Source of the DNA: Myxococcales bacterium
GTDB taxonomy: Bacteria; Myxococcota_A; Polyangia; Polyangiales; JADJMO01
Length of the DNA: 13,426 bases
Direction: 5' to 3'
Assembly: GCA_021783935.1 (NCBI GenBank)
Contig: JAJXTK010000093.1
Span: 1 to 13,426 of the forward strand
A program made the translations under genes and the position numbers. How positions within the stretch are numbered: position 1 is the stretch's first letter; each line of letters opens with the position of its first letter. The notes beneath the pieces were generated by a model. That model was given only the letters and a program-made list of their open reading frames with translations. It was not told the origin of the DNA and did no database searches. Positions 1 through 7,110 of this stretch are shown piece by piece.

Positions 1-547
1 TGCGCAAGAGCACGCGCGCGTCGGGCGCCCCCTTCGGGGGCTTCACCCAAAAGGTGTCCTGCATGTCGACGGCGGGGTGATCGGGGGGGAAGCCGAGCTT
101 GGTGAAGTTGTTCTCCTCGAGCTCGACCTGGGGCCCCTCGGCGACGGCGAACCCCATCTCGCGGAAGCAGTCGAGGATGTCCTCGCGCACCTGCGTGACC
201 GGGTGGAGGTGGCCGCGCGGCGCCGCGCGCCCTGGCAGCGTGAAGTCGAACGGCGGCGCGTGCAGCTCGGCCTCGCGCGCGGCCCGGTGCAGCTCGGCGA
301 GGCGCGCCTCGAAGGCGCTCTCGACCGCGCTCTTCATCGTGTTCACGCGCTGGCCGGCGGCCTTGCGCTCGTTCGTCGGGATCTTCCCCATCTCCTTGAG
401 CGCCGCGGTGAGCGCGCCGTTGCGCCCGAGCAAGCGCGCGTTCGCCTCGCGCAGCGCCTGCTCGTCCGAGGCCTTGGCGAAGTCGTCGCGATAGCGGGCC
501 TCGACGTCGGCGAGGGCGAGGTCGATCGCGTTCGGCTGGGTGGTCAT
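1..547 (-). CDS. pheS: Phenylalanine--tRNA ligase alpha subunit, N-terminal part (3' end off window)
   Basis: This is the cytoplasmic class II aminoacyl-tRNA synthetase alpha subunit, which with PheT charges tRNA-Phe. About 182 residues are visible, starting MTTQPNAID. Residues 1-95 form the charged helical N-terminal arm that binds tRNA, including the typical GKIPTNERKAAGQ stretch. The catalytic core begins after the PGR element, with HPVTQV followed by the motif 1 region (ILDCFREMGF, AEGPQVE), then MQDTFWV and LLR at the window edge. Motifs 2 and 3 lie beyond the left edge. The ATG at 547 fits family N-termini, though no clear Shine-Dalgarno is visible in front of it. It is a housekeeping gene bordering the exopolysaccharide genes and is probably transcribed separately from them. 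Confidence 0.95.
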   Translation of the reverse strand, partial: MTTQPNAIDLALADVEARYRDDFAKASDEQALREANARLLGRNGALTAALKEMGKIPTNERKAAGQRVNTMKSAVESAFEARLAELHRAAREAELHAPPFDFTLPGRAAPRGHLHPVTQVREDILDCFREMGFAVAEGPQVELEENNFTKLGFPPDHPAVDMQDTFWVKPPKGAPDARVLLR

Positions 548-737
548 CGCGGGGGATTCGCGCTGTTTGGGGGCGAGGCGTCAAGGTCGGGGCGGCCTGG
601 CGCTCGGCGGCGGCTGCGTTTTCGGCGTCTGCGGGCGCACCGGCCACGGCCCGCGCGACCCCGACCGATCCGCCGACGGGCGGATCGCGGCGCGTCCGCG
701 ATATGTCGGCGTCGTCGAGGAGGCGCCGCGCGCGGCG
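548..737 (-). promoter_or_regulatory. Intergenic region upstream of pheS
   Basis: These 190 bases separate the end of the nucleotidyltransferase gene from pheS, both on the minus strand. They hold one strong inverted repeat (666-687) and no convincing coding sequence. A pheS promoter is expected here because the upstream gene is functionally unrelated, but I cannot point to clear -35 and -10 boxes in this GC-rich sequence. Confidence 0.35.
666..687 (-). terminator. Perfect 9-bp hairpin, possible terminator of the nucleotidyltransferase transcript
   Basis: CGATCCGCC (666-674) and GGCGGATCG (679-687) form a perfect 9-bp GC-rich stem with a GACG tetraloop. It lies about 50 bases past the stop codon of the minus-strand nucleotidyltransferase gene. 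There is no U-run on either side, so it is not a canonical intrinsic terminator. It may act as a 3' mRNA-end structure, a Rho-assisted stop, or a dyad operator for pheS. Confidence 0.4.
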
Positions 738-1544
738 CTACGCCGGGCTCTGCAGCACGTCCACCAGCGACTCGCGGCTGCGCGGCGGCAACGAGCTCGC
801 GTGCGTGGCCGGCCGGGCCGCGGAGAGGCCGCGCGCCTCGGCGAGGACCTGCCCGCACTGCTCCTCGACCTCGGCCGACGCGCGCTCGAAGTCGGCGAGG
901 CGCCCGATGTCGAGCCAATACCCGCGGAACGGATAGCCGACGACCTTCTCGCCGCCTGCGATGGTCTCGCGAACCAGATCGGGGAAGTCCAGGCGCTCGC
1001 GCCGGTGAATCGATCGGTGCACCGACGGGCTCACGACGTAGATGCCCATGCTGACCTGATATTCGTACTCCGGCTTCTCCTCGTACGCGACGACCCGTCG
1101 ATCCGTGGGGTCGAGCTTCAGCACGCCGAGGTCGATCTTGACGTGCTTCGGGTAGAGCCCGACGGTGAGCGCGGCGGAGCTCGCCTCGTGGAAGCGGATC
1201 ATCGCCCCATAGTCGAGCGTGCTGAGCAGGTCGGCGTTCATCACCAGGAGCGGCTCGTTCAGGGGCGTCACGAGCGACAGCGGGCCTGCCGTGCCGAGCG
1301 GCCCGGTCTCGAGCGAGTACGAGATGTGGAGGCCGTAGCGTCGACCATCGCCGAAGTACGAGGCGATGAGGCGGGCGAGGTGCCCCACGCAGAGCGTGAC
1401 TTGCGTGCACCCGTGCCGCCGGAGCTGCAGGAGGATCAGCTCGAGGATGGGAGCGCCACCGACCGGCATCAGCGGCTTCGGAAGCACGCTCGTATAGGGC
1501 GCCAAGCGAGTCCCCAAGCCACCTGCGAGTATCGCGGCCTGCAT
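738..1544 (-). CDS. Sugar-1-phosphate nucleotidyltransferase (RfbA/GalU/GMP superfamily)
   Basis: Predicted cytoplasmic NTP-transferase of 268 residues that activates a sugar 1-phosphate to an NDP-sugar. The nucleotide-binding signature AAILAGGLGTRL sits at residues 3-14, followed by the PKPLMPVGG loop with Lys23. NAD at 103-105 supplies the metal-binding Asp105, EEKP at 156-158 is the usual sugar-binding segment, and YWLDIG at 209-214 is near the end of the domain. The short C-terminal tail lacks a left-handed beta-helix or acetyltransferase domain, so it is not GlmU. An in-frame GTG at 1556 would add four residues but overlaps the Shine-Dalgarno, so I start at ATG 1544. It lies 99 bases downstream of the deacetylase-like lipoprotein on the same strand, probably in the same transcript, suggesting precursor supply for the polysaccharide. 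Which sugar and which NTP cannot be read from sequence. Confidence 0.87.
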   Translation of the reverse strand: MQAAILAGGLGTRLAPYTSVLPKPLMPVGGAPILELILLQLRRHGCTQVTLCVGHLARLIASYFGDGRRYGLHISYSLETGPLGTAGPLSLVTPLNEPLLVMNADLLSTLDYGAMIRFHEASSAALTVGLYPKHVKIDLGVLKLDPTDRRVVAYEEKPEYEYQVSMGIYVVSPSVHRSIHRRERLDFPDLVRETIAGGEKVVGYPFRGYWLDIGRLADFERASAEVEEQCGQVLAEARGLSAARPATHASSLPPRSRESLVDVLQSPA

Positions 1545-1550
1545 CTTCAA

Positions 1551-1558
1551 CTCCACCT
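1551..1558 (-). promoter_or_regulatory. Shine-Dalgarno that fixes the nucleotidyltransferase start
   Basis: The minus strand reads AGGTGGAG here, six bases before ATG 1544. The GTG inside this element is the only longer in-frame start nearby, so the ribosome site argues for the ATG. Confidence 0.6.
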
Positions 1559-1643
1559 TTCTTCGCGCTCCGAGCGGCCTCTCGGCCAGCTGGAAGTGGG
1601 GCGCCGAGGGCAGCGCTCGTCGGCACGAACGCGGGACTTCAGG

Positions 1644-3773
1644 TCACGGACACGCCGTCGAAATGGACACCGAGGCGCCGCCCCTCACCGTCACGTACGA
1701 CACGCTCTGGCCGCCGTAGATCTCGGTCTTGGGCCCGGTGAGGACCCCGGTGACCGGCACCGTCGCCGATTGCGCCGTGGAGAGGACGAGCGTGCAGCCG
1801 GTGGCGCCGGCGACCAAGGTGCCGGCCGCGCCGGACGCGTCGTACGCCATTCGGTCCTTCATCTTGCCCCCGATCGCGCTCTGCCTGAGATAGCGAACGG
1901 GGAGCGAGTAGAACCGGAAGTACTTGTCGAGGGTGGCGTCGATGAGGCTTCCGAGCAGCGAGTGGACGCCGTCGAAGGCTCGCAGGTTCGACTGGTGGAA
2001 CATTCGCGGGTCGTCCGACCAGCTGATCAGATCGCGCAGCCACATGTCGGACTCGAAATCGAGGATCTCGGCGTACGACAGGTCGTGGTCCCAGTACGGG
2101 ATCAGGCCTCCAGGGGCATAGAAGTGATTGTACTCCGACACCCACTCTTCGGGCGTGGTCACGTTGTAGAAGAGGTTGTCCGGCCGGCGCGGGACGATGA
2201 AGAGCCCCGGCTCGATAGAGCTCCATTGCCCTTCATTCGGGGCTGGATTATCCCATCCAGGTTGCGACGTGTCGGAGACCACATAGCGAATCCCGAAGTC
2301 GTACGCAGCAGCCTGGAAGGCGAGGTTGTACAGCCCGGACACGTCGGGCTGCACCAGCGCGGTCGAGTCGTAGTTCTGCAAGGCGAGGGTCTTGTTGGCG
2401 ACCTTCCTGTTCAGCTGCAGCTCGGTGGTCGTATCGGCGTACGTGATCGCGTCCAGGTTCGCGTGGTCGTAGGTGTGAGTGATCCAGTTGAACGGGGCGC
2501 TCCTCTGCTTGACCGCGGGCGTGAGGGTGTCGGACGGGTAGATCCCAGTGGCCCCTTCGCCGTTGAACGCGAACTCGAGCGTGAGCATCGGAACCCGGTT
2601 GCGCACCTGGTTGTCCCAGGCGATTAGCGCGCGGTAGTCGCTCCCCGAAATTCGATACGTCAGGCCGGTCGTGTCGGTCAGGGCGTTGACGTCCCAGGTG
2701 TCGTCCTCGATCAGCACGTCGTCGACCTGAGGCGCCATGTTGATGTGCCGCTCGCCGAGGAACAGCCCCCGCGTGACCCAGTTGATGATCCCGTACGAGA
2801 AGAACATCGAGTGCAGCAGGTACGGGCTGTTCGCGGTCGTCACCGTCAGGTTCTGGCGGCCGTCGGCGTAGTTCGCCACCGACGCGATCGCGTACTGGCC
2901 GTCGGTGGTCGTCAGCAGCGGCGTGGTCGTCGCGTCGGTCGGCGTGGCCAGGTACGTCCAGGCATAGCGGATGTCGAAGATGCCGTTGGGCGCGAGGTCC
3001 GGAAAGACCTGCTGGCCCGCGCTCGTGAGCTGCACGCTCAACGGAGCGGTCGTGGTGTCTTGGTAGGTGACGAGGTTCAACCCGTAGGTGCTCGGTGGGC
3101 CGTAGGGCGACGTGTACGAGGTCACCTGGCGGACGCCGAAAGTTCTCTCGTAATCCCACAGCGTGCTCCACTCGGCGTCGTCGAACGCGCTCGTCCACTG
3201 CACCGTGGCTGTGTCGTAGTACTCGAGGTCGCCGGTCGCGAGGATGACCCCCTGGTAGAAGCCGTGGTTCCCCGAGGCGAGCATGCCCGCGACGAGCGGC
3301 GTCTGCGTGGCGATGAGCGAGTCGAAGGGGATGCCGATGCGGCGCAGGAAGGTCGTGACCGCGGCGTAGTCGGTCTCCGTGCCGTCGGCCGAGATCACGA
3401 GCAACTTCAGGTCGAGCTGCTGCCCCGTACCCGGGATCGGCGTCGACCCCCTCGGCACTGGCGGGGTGGGCGCCGTCGGCGACGGCAATCGCGCGCTCGG
3501 AATGACGACGGGGTGCAGCGGGCTCGTCTTCATGCGCTGCGGCGCCGGGGGCGCGAGCGTCACCTCGTGGTGCGCCGACGTCATCCGCGACGGCGGGGAC
3601 GAGACGCTCCCGCTCCCATCCGGGGCAGGGCCGCACGCCACGGGCGCTCCGACGCTCAGCAGGAGGACCAAGAGCGCTCCGAGCCGGCGAGGGAGCCTCG
3701 CCTTCGGCGACCGGCGTCCGAAAAGCCTGCTGTAGTGCTGCGCGGCACGCCCGCTTCCGTCGAACTTACGCAT
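1644..3773 (-). CDS. Agd3/CE18-like exopolysaccharide deacetylase lipoprotein
   Basis: Predicted lipoprotein of 709 residues. After a basic N-terminus, residues 31-46 form the hydrophobic segment, ending in lipobox PVAC with Cys47. Residue +2 is Gly, which does not signal inner-membrane retention, so outer-membrane anchoring is likely. Residues 48-118 are a Pro/Ser/Thr-rich linker. Residues 120-340 resemble the Rossmann or amidotransferase-like domain of Agd3 (LKLLVISADGTETDY; later WVTRGLFLGERH). The catalytic domain follows: QVDD at 349-352 corresponds to deacetylase motif 1 and HTYDH at 433-437 to the metal-binding HTxxH motif 2. MFHQSNL at 591-597 is also Agd3-like. Residues 645-709 are a small beta-rich tail. 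Agd3 partially deacetylates galactosaminogalactan. Here the likely substrate is the polymer of the neighbouring Pel-like machinery. GGAGGG seven bases before the ATG supports the start. Substrate is inferred. Confidence 0.8.
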   Translation of the reverse strand: MRKFDGSGRAAQHYSRLFGRRSPKARLPRRLGALLVLLLSVGAPVACGPAPDGSGSVSSPPSRMTSAHHEVTLAPPAPQRMKTSPLHPVVIPSARLPSPTAPTPPVPRGSTPIPGTGQQLDLKLLVISADGTETDYAAVTTFLRRIGIPFDSLIATQTPLVAGMLASGNHGFYQGVILATGDLEYYDTATVQWTSAFDDAEWSTLWDYERTFGVRQVTSYTSPYGPPSTYGLNLVTYQDTTTAPLSVQLTSAGQQVFPDLAPNGIFDIRYAWTYLATPTDATTTPLLTTTDGQYAIASVANYADGRQNLTVTTANSPYLLHSMFFSYGIINWVTRGLFLGERHINMAPQVDDVLIEDDTWDVNALTDTTGLTYRISGSDYRALIAWDNQVRNRVPMLTLEFAFNGEGATGIYPSDTLTPAVKQRSAPFNWITHTYDHANLDAITYADTTTELQLNRKVANKTLALQNYDSTALVQPDVSGLYNLAFQAAAYDFGIRYVVSDTSQPGWDNPAPNEGQWSSIEPGLFIVPRRPDNLFYNVTTPEEWVSEYNHFYAPGGLIPYWDHDLSYAEILDFESDMWLRDLISWSDDPRMFHQSNLRAFDGVHSLLGSLIDATLDKYFRFYSLPVRYLRQSAIGGKMKDRMAYDASGAAGTLVAGATGCTLVLSTAQSATVPVTGVLTGPKTEIYGGQSVSYVTVRGGASVSISTACP

Positions 3774-3895
3774 GCATGCACCCTCCGTTTCGGGGTCGCA
3801 GACGTGAGGTACTGGAGTGACCGACGGCCGACGCCTGGCGCTCCGCCCCCTTCGCGTCGGAGGTGCATCAGACCTCGGCGGAACGGAGCCAGCGC
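3774..3895. promoter_or_regulatory. Divergent promoter region between the deacetylase-like gene and pelF
   Basis: These 122 bases lie between two head-to-head starts and must serve both directions unless transcription enters from outside. Both ribosome sites are visible: GGAGGG at 3781-3786 for the minus gene, and GGAG at 3885-3888, seven bases before pelF ATG 3896. A CGGAGG(G)TGCAT sequence occurs once toward each gene (3776-3787 minus, 3858-3868 plus). No clear sigma-70 or sigma-54 boxes are seen. Confidence 0.5.
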
Positions 3896-5482
3896 ATGAC
3901 GGCGGATCGGTGTCGGGGTCGCCTGCGGGTCACGATGGTGACCGAGGGGACCTACCCGTTCTCGTTCGGTGGGGTCGCCAACTGGTGCGACCTTCTCGTT
4001 CGCGAGCTCGACGAGGTTCAATTCGACGTCGTCGCCATCGTGGGCGACGCCGACCTCCAGGAGTCGTATCGACCACCTGCAAACGTCGTGCGGGTCGAGC
4101 GAGTGCCGCTCTGGGGCATTCGAGAGGCGCTCGAGTGTCAACGGGACCTCTCCTTCGCGGCGCTGCGCCGGCGGCGGAGCGCGACGACGGAAGCTCTCTT
4201 GGAGACGCGCTTCGTACCCCACTTGGAGGTCTTTCTCAGGCAGTTGTACCTGGGAGGCGACGTCGCAGAGCTGCGGTCCGCCTTCGGTGCGATGTGTGAC
4301 CACTTTCGTCACGCCGACCTCGACGGAACGTTCCGCAGTCGGGCGGTCTGGAACGCCTTTCTGCACGCGGCCCAAGCGAACTTCGCGGAATCTGCCCGGC
4401 GCGCGGGATACGACGCGTCCCCCTACTCTCTGGCGGATCTCACCGACAGCCTATCTCTCCTCTATCGGTGGCTCATGCCATTGGCCGCTCCGAGGCTGCC
4501 GGCGGACCTCGTACACGCCGTCTCGGGGGGCCTGAGCGCCCTCGTGGGAGTCGCGGCCAAGCTGCTCGACGGGACGCCGTTCCTGCTCACCGAGCACGGC
4601 ATCTACCTGCGCGAACGCTACCTGGGCGCGATCGGGTCCTCCGAAAGCCTGTTCGTGAAGATGTTCAGCCTCTCTTTCATGCGCCTCGTCACCGGCCTGA
4701 GCTACGCGCAGGCGGACGTCGTCGCCCCCGGCAGCAAGTACAACCAGCAGTGGGAGAGGGCGCTCGGAGCCCCCCAAGGCCGCCTGCAGACGATCTACAA
4801 CGGCGTCGACCCCGGGAGCTTTTCGCCCGAGCCGAAGCCCGAAGGCACCCCTCCGACGGTCGTCTCTCTCGGCCGCATCACGCCGATCAAGGACATCCTC
4901 ACGCTGCTGCGTGCGGCCGCCCTCGTGAAGCGTCGGCGACCCGACGTAGTGTTCCGCGTCTACGGCAAGGCCCCCGCCGGCGACGAGGGCTACTTCGAGG
5001 ACTGCCTCGCGCTGGTTCGCGAGCTGCGGCTCGAGAACGAGGTCTCGTTCGCCGGTCACGCTCCGAGCGTGCAGGCGGCCTATCGCGATGCCGACGTCGT
5101 CGTCCTCTCCAGCATCTCCGAGGGCTTTCCCTACAGCATCGTCGAGGCTCTTCTCTGCGGGCGGCCGGTCGTCGCGTCGGCTGTCGGCGGCGTCTCCGAG
5201 GCCATCGATGGGTGCGGCATCGCCGTCGAGCCGCGCAATCCCGCGGAGCTGGCGGAGGCGATCGTGGCGCTGATGAACGACCCCGAGCGCCGCGCCGCGC
5301 TCGGCCTCCAGGCGAGGGCGCGAGCTGCGCGCGAGTTCAACCTCGCGCAGTGCTCGGACGGCTATCGCGCGCTGTATGCGCGGCTCGCGGCCGGGTCGAA
5401 CGAATCAAGCGCGACGTCCTCGGAGCCCGACGCGCGCTCGCCTCAGAAGAGCCATCCCAGCGCGGCGTCGAGACGCGTCTGA
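3896..5482 (+). CDS. pelF: PelF-type GT4 glycosyltransferase
   Basis: Cytoplasmic glycosyltransferase of 528 residues. PelF enzymes polymerise Pel from a UDP-N-acetylhexosamine. The N-terminal half has the PelF (DUF3492-type) signature EGTYPFSFGGVANW at 17-30 and TEHGIYLRER at 232-241. The C-terminal GT4 domain shows YNGVD at 301-305, SLGRITPIKD at 324-333, FAGH at 385-388, and SEGFPYSIVEALLCG with the EX7E pair Glu409 and Glu417. A GTG at 3863 would add 11 residues. I chose ATG 3896 because GGAG sits seven bases ahead and the added residues do not look like family sequence. Family length is about 500 residues, so the gene looks complete. The last ~30 residues are low-complexity and are encoded opposite the end of the next gene. 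Polymerisation of GalNAc or GlcNAc is inferred from the family. The usual PelD and PelE partners are not in view. Confidence 0.92.
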   Translation: MTADRCRGRLRVTMVTEGTYPFSFGGVANWCDLLVRELDEVQFDVVAIVGDADLQESYRPPANVVRVERVPLWGIREALECQRDLSFAALRRRRSATTEALLETRFVPHLEVFLRQLYLGGDVAELRSAFGAMCDHFRHADLDGTFRSRAVWNAFLHAAQANFAESARRAGYDASPYSLADLTDSLSLLYRWLMPLAAPRLPADLVHAVSGGLSALVGVAAKLLDGTPFLLTEHGIYLRERYLGAIGSSESLFVKMFSLSFMRLVTGLSYAQADVVAPGSKYNQQWERALGAPQGRLQTIYNGVDPGSFSPEPKPEGTPPTVVSLGRITPIKDILTLLRAAALVKRRRPDVVFRVYGKAPAGDEGYFEDCLALVRELRLENEVSFAGHAPSVQAAYRDADVVVLSSISEGFPYSIVEALLCGRPVVASAVGGVSEAIDGCGIAVEPRNPAELAEAIVALMNDPERRAALGLQARARAAREFNLAQCSDGYRALYARLAAGSNESSATSSEPDARSPQKSHPSAASRRV

Positions 5483-6993
5483 TGGTACTCGGGCGAGCCG
5501 ACGTAGCCGACGGAAATGCTCAACAGCACGTGGCGCGCGAGCTCCGCTTTGAGCAGCGCTCCCGGTCGGGCCGCGACGAGGGATCCCTGCTTGATCACGC
5601 CGATCTGGGCCTCGGCGACGATCGCTCTCGGGAGTGAGTAGCGCACGACGAGATCGGAGCCGTAGGTCCAGGGCTCGGTCGGGGTGAAGTAGGGCATCGC
5701 GTCGGGATAGGCATCCCTGTATCGGTCGTACTGCGCGAAGATTCGCGGCTCCAGCTGCAGCGCGCCTGTGTTGTGGACGCCGGCGATCAGCACGCCGCGG
5801 GTTCGCTGGTTGCCGTCGTTGATCCACGTGAGCGCGAGCTCACTGGAGAAGAACAGCCACCGCGCGGCCTCGGCGTACAGGATGCAACCCGGGCCCGTGG
5901 CGGTGAGGTTCTCGCGCACGGCCTCCAAGCTGACTCGGTGTCTGTCGTGCTGGAGGAACACTCGGCCGAACAGCCACCCACCGATCGAGAGCTGCGCGCC
6001 GGCGCCGACGATCGGGGTGCGATGGCCGGCGGCGTCCGCCTCCGCGCCGACCCAGAGCTCCGGCCAAACCGAGTTCCACGCCTCGATGCGCAGGCGCGCT
6101 TGCGCGCCGTAGGTCGTGAGCTGGTCTCTGGGGGCCTCGCTCGGCGCGCCGGCGGACGGCGGCGCGGGCGCGAGGCGCTGACGCCAGACCCCCAGCTCCG
6201 CGCGCAACGAGAGCACGAGGCGGGAGGGCAAAGGCGACGTCGCCGCGACCGCAGTGCCGGTGAACGCGTTGTCGAAGTTGTCCGCCCACGCGACGAGCTC
6301 GCCGCGCCAGTCCGTCGGGTGGTCGTGTCGAAGCGCCTCCTGTCGCTCCTCGAGCTTCTCGGAGGGCCGCTCCAGCCGAGCGATGGCCCGATACTGATCG
6401 CGGGCTTCGCGCCAGTGAACGCTCCAGTGGGTCAGGTCCGCCAGTATCCACCTCGGTCGCGGATCTTCAGGAACGACCTCGATCCAGCGTCGGAGCGCCG
6501 CTTGCGCCTCCTCGCTCCGCTTCTGGTCGAGCAACACCCACGTGGCGACTTCGAGCGCCACTGGATCGCGCTCCCCCGGGCGCGCCAGCAGCCACTCGAC
6601 GTGAGGAAGAGCGTCGTTGGTTCTCTTCGCCCAAAGAAGCCTCTGGGCGAGGTTCAGGCGCAGCGTGCGGTCCTCGGGCGAGAGCGCCACCAAGTGCTGG
6701 AGCGCCTCGATGGCCGCCGAGGCGCTGGCGGGCTCCTGAGAGGCCCACCCGGCGACCTTGAAGACCTGCTCCCAGGCCCCCTTGTCGTCGACCAGGCGCC
6801 TCGCGCGGGCGAGCGCGAGAGGCAGCGCTCCCGCGACGTCCCCCTGCGCGAGCAGCGCTGCGATGCGGTCCTGGTCCTGATCGCCCCACACCGGCCGGGA
6901 CGTCGCGAGCATCACACCGACGACGAGAGAGCGCGCGAGCCTTGCGTGGTGAGCGCGACGCGGCCGAGCTGGCACGGAGGGCGAGTCGGGCAT
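5443..6993 (-). CDS. TPR and outer-membrane beta-barrel exopolysaccharide export protein (PelB/PgaA/BcsC-like)
   Basis: Predicted outer-membrane export porin of 516 residues. An Arg-rich N-terminus and the hydrophobic segment SLVVGVMLA (22-30) form a signal peptide, probably cleaved after VWG at 35-37. Residues 42-210 are alanine-rich helical repeats of TPR type (for example DRTLRLNLAQRLLWAKRTNDAL). From about 230 on, alternating beta segments end in a C-terminal Phe516, the usual barrel-assembly signal. The PYFTPTEPWTYG segment at 434-445 recalls late-barrel sequence of PgaA/BcsC-type porins. PelB of Pseudomonas is over twice as long, so the repeat scaffold here is much reduced. No strong Shine-Dalgarno precedes ATG 6993 (only GAGACG), but later starts would remove the signal peptide. 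An in-frame GTG at 7017 is an alternative. The gene runs opposite to and overlaps pelF by 40 bases, and is divergent from the PelG-like gene. Confidence 0.75.
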   Translation of the reverse strand: MPDSPSVPARPRRAHHARLARSLVVGVMLATSRPVWGDQDQDRIAALLAQGDVAGALPLALARARRLVDDKGAWEQVFKVAGWASQEPASASAAIEALQHLVALSPEDRTLRLNLAQRLLWAKRTNDALPHVEWLLARPGERDPVALEVATWVLLDQKRSEEAQAALRRWIEVVPEDPRPRWILADLTHWSVHWREARDQYRAIARLERPSEKLEERQEALRHDHPTDWRGELVAWADNFDNAFTGTAVAATSPLPSRLVLSLRAELGVWRQRLAPAPPSAGAPSEAPRDQLTTYGAQARLRIEAWNSVWPELWVGAEADAAGHRTPIVGAGAQLSIGGWLFGRVFLQHDRHRVSLEAVRENLTATGPGCILYAEAARWLFFSSELALTWINDGNQRTRGVLIAGVHNTGALQLEPRIFAQYDRYRDAYPDAMPYFTPTEPWTYGSDLVVRYSLPRAIVAEAQIGVIKQGSLVAARPGALLKAELARHVLLSISVGYVGSPEYHQTRLDAALGWLF

Positions 6994-7110
6994 ATGGGAG
7001 CGTCTCAGATGCACAGCGCAGAGCGACTGTGGCTCGCGCGCTGTCTGCGACGCGGCGCGAGTCGCCCCCTCGTGCGCCAATCGGCCGCGGACGTTCGGAG
7101 GCTCTCGACC
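6994..7110. promoter_or_regulatory. Divergent intergenic region between the export porin and pelG-like gene
   Basis: These 117 bases separate two head-to-head genes and probably carry both promoters. GGAGG at 7097-7101 is the ribosome site of the plus-strand gene, nine bases before ATG 7111. A GTGCATCTGA sequence reads toward the porin gene just before its start. No recognisable -35 or -10 boxes were found. Confidence 0.45.

Noticed and set aside
77..2627. Long plus-strand open frames across the pheS, nucleotidyltransferase and lipoprotein genes
   Set aside because: They are Arg/Gly/Ala-rich antisense frames produced by high GC content, lie opposite genes with clear family motifs, and show no domain signatures.
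3863..3895. GTG 3863 as the pelF start
   Set aside because: Its only Shine-Dalgarno-like sequence overlaps the codon itself, while ATG 3896 has GGAG seven bases ahead.
5773..7110. Extension of the pelG-like frame upstream to 5773
   Set aside because: It is antisense to the porin gene and lacks protein character. ATG 7111 has GGAGG at good spacing.
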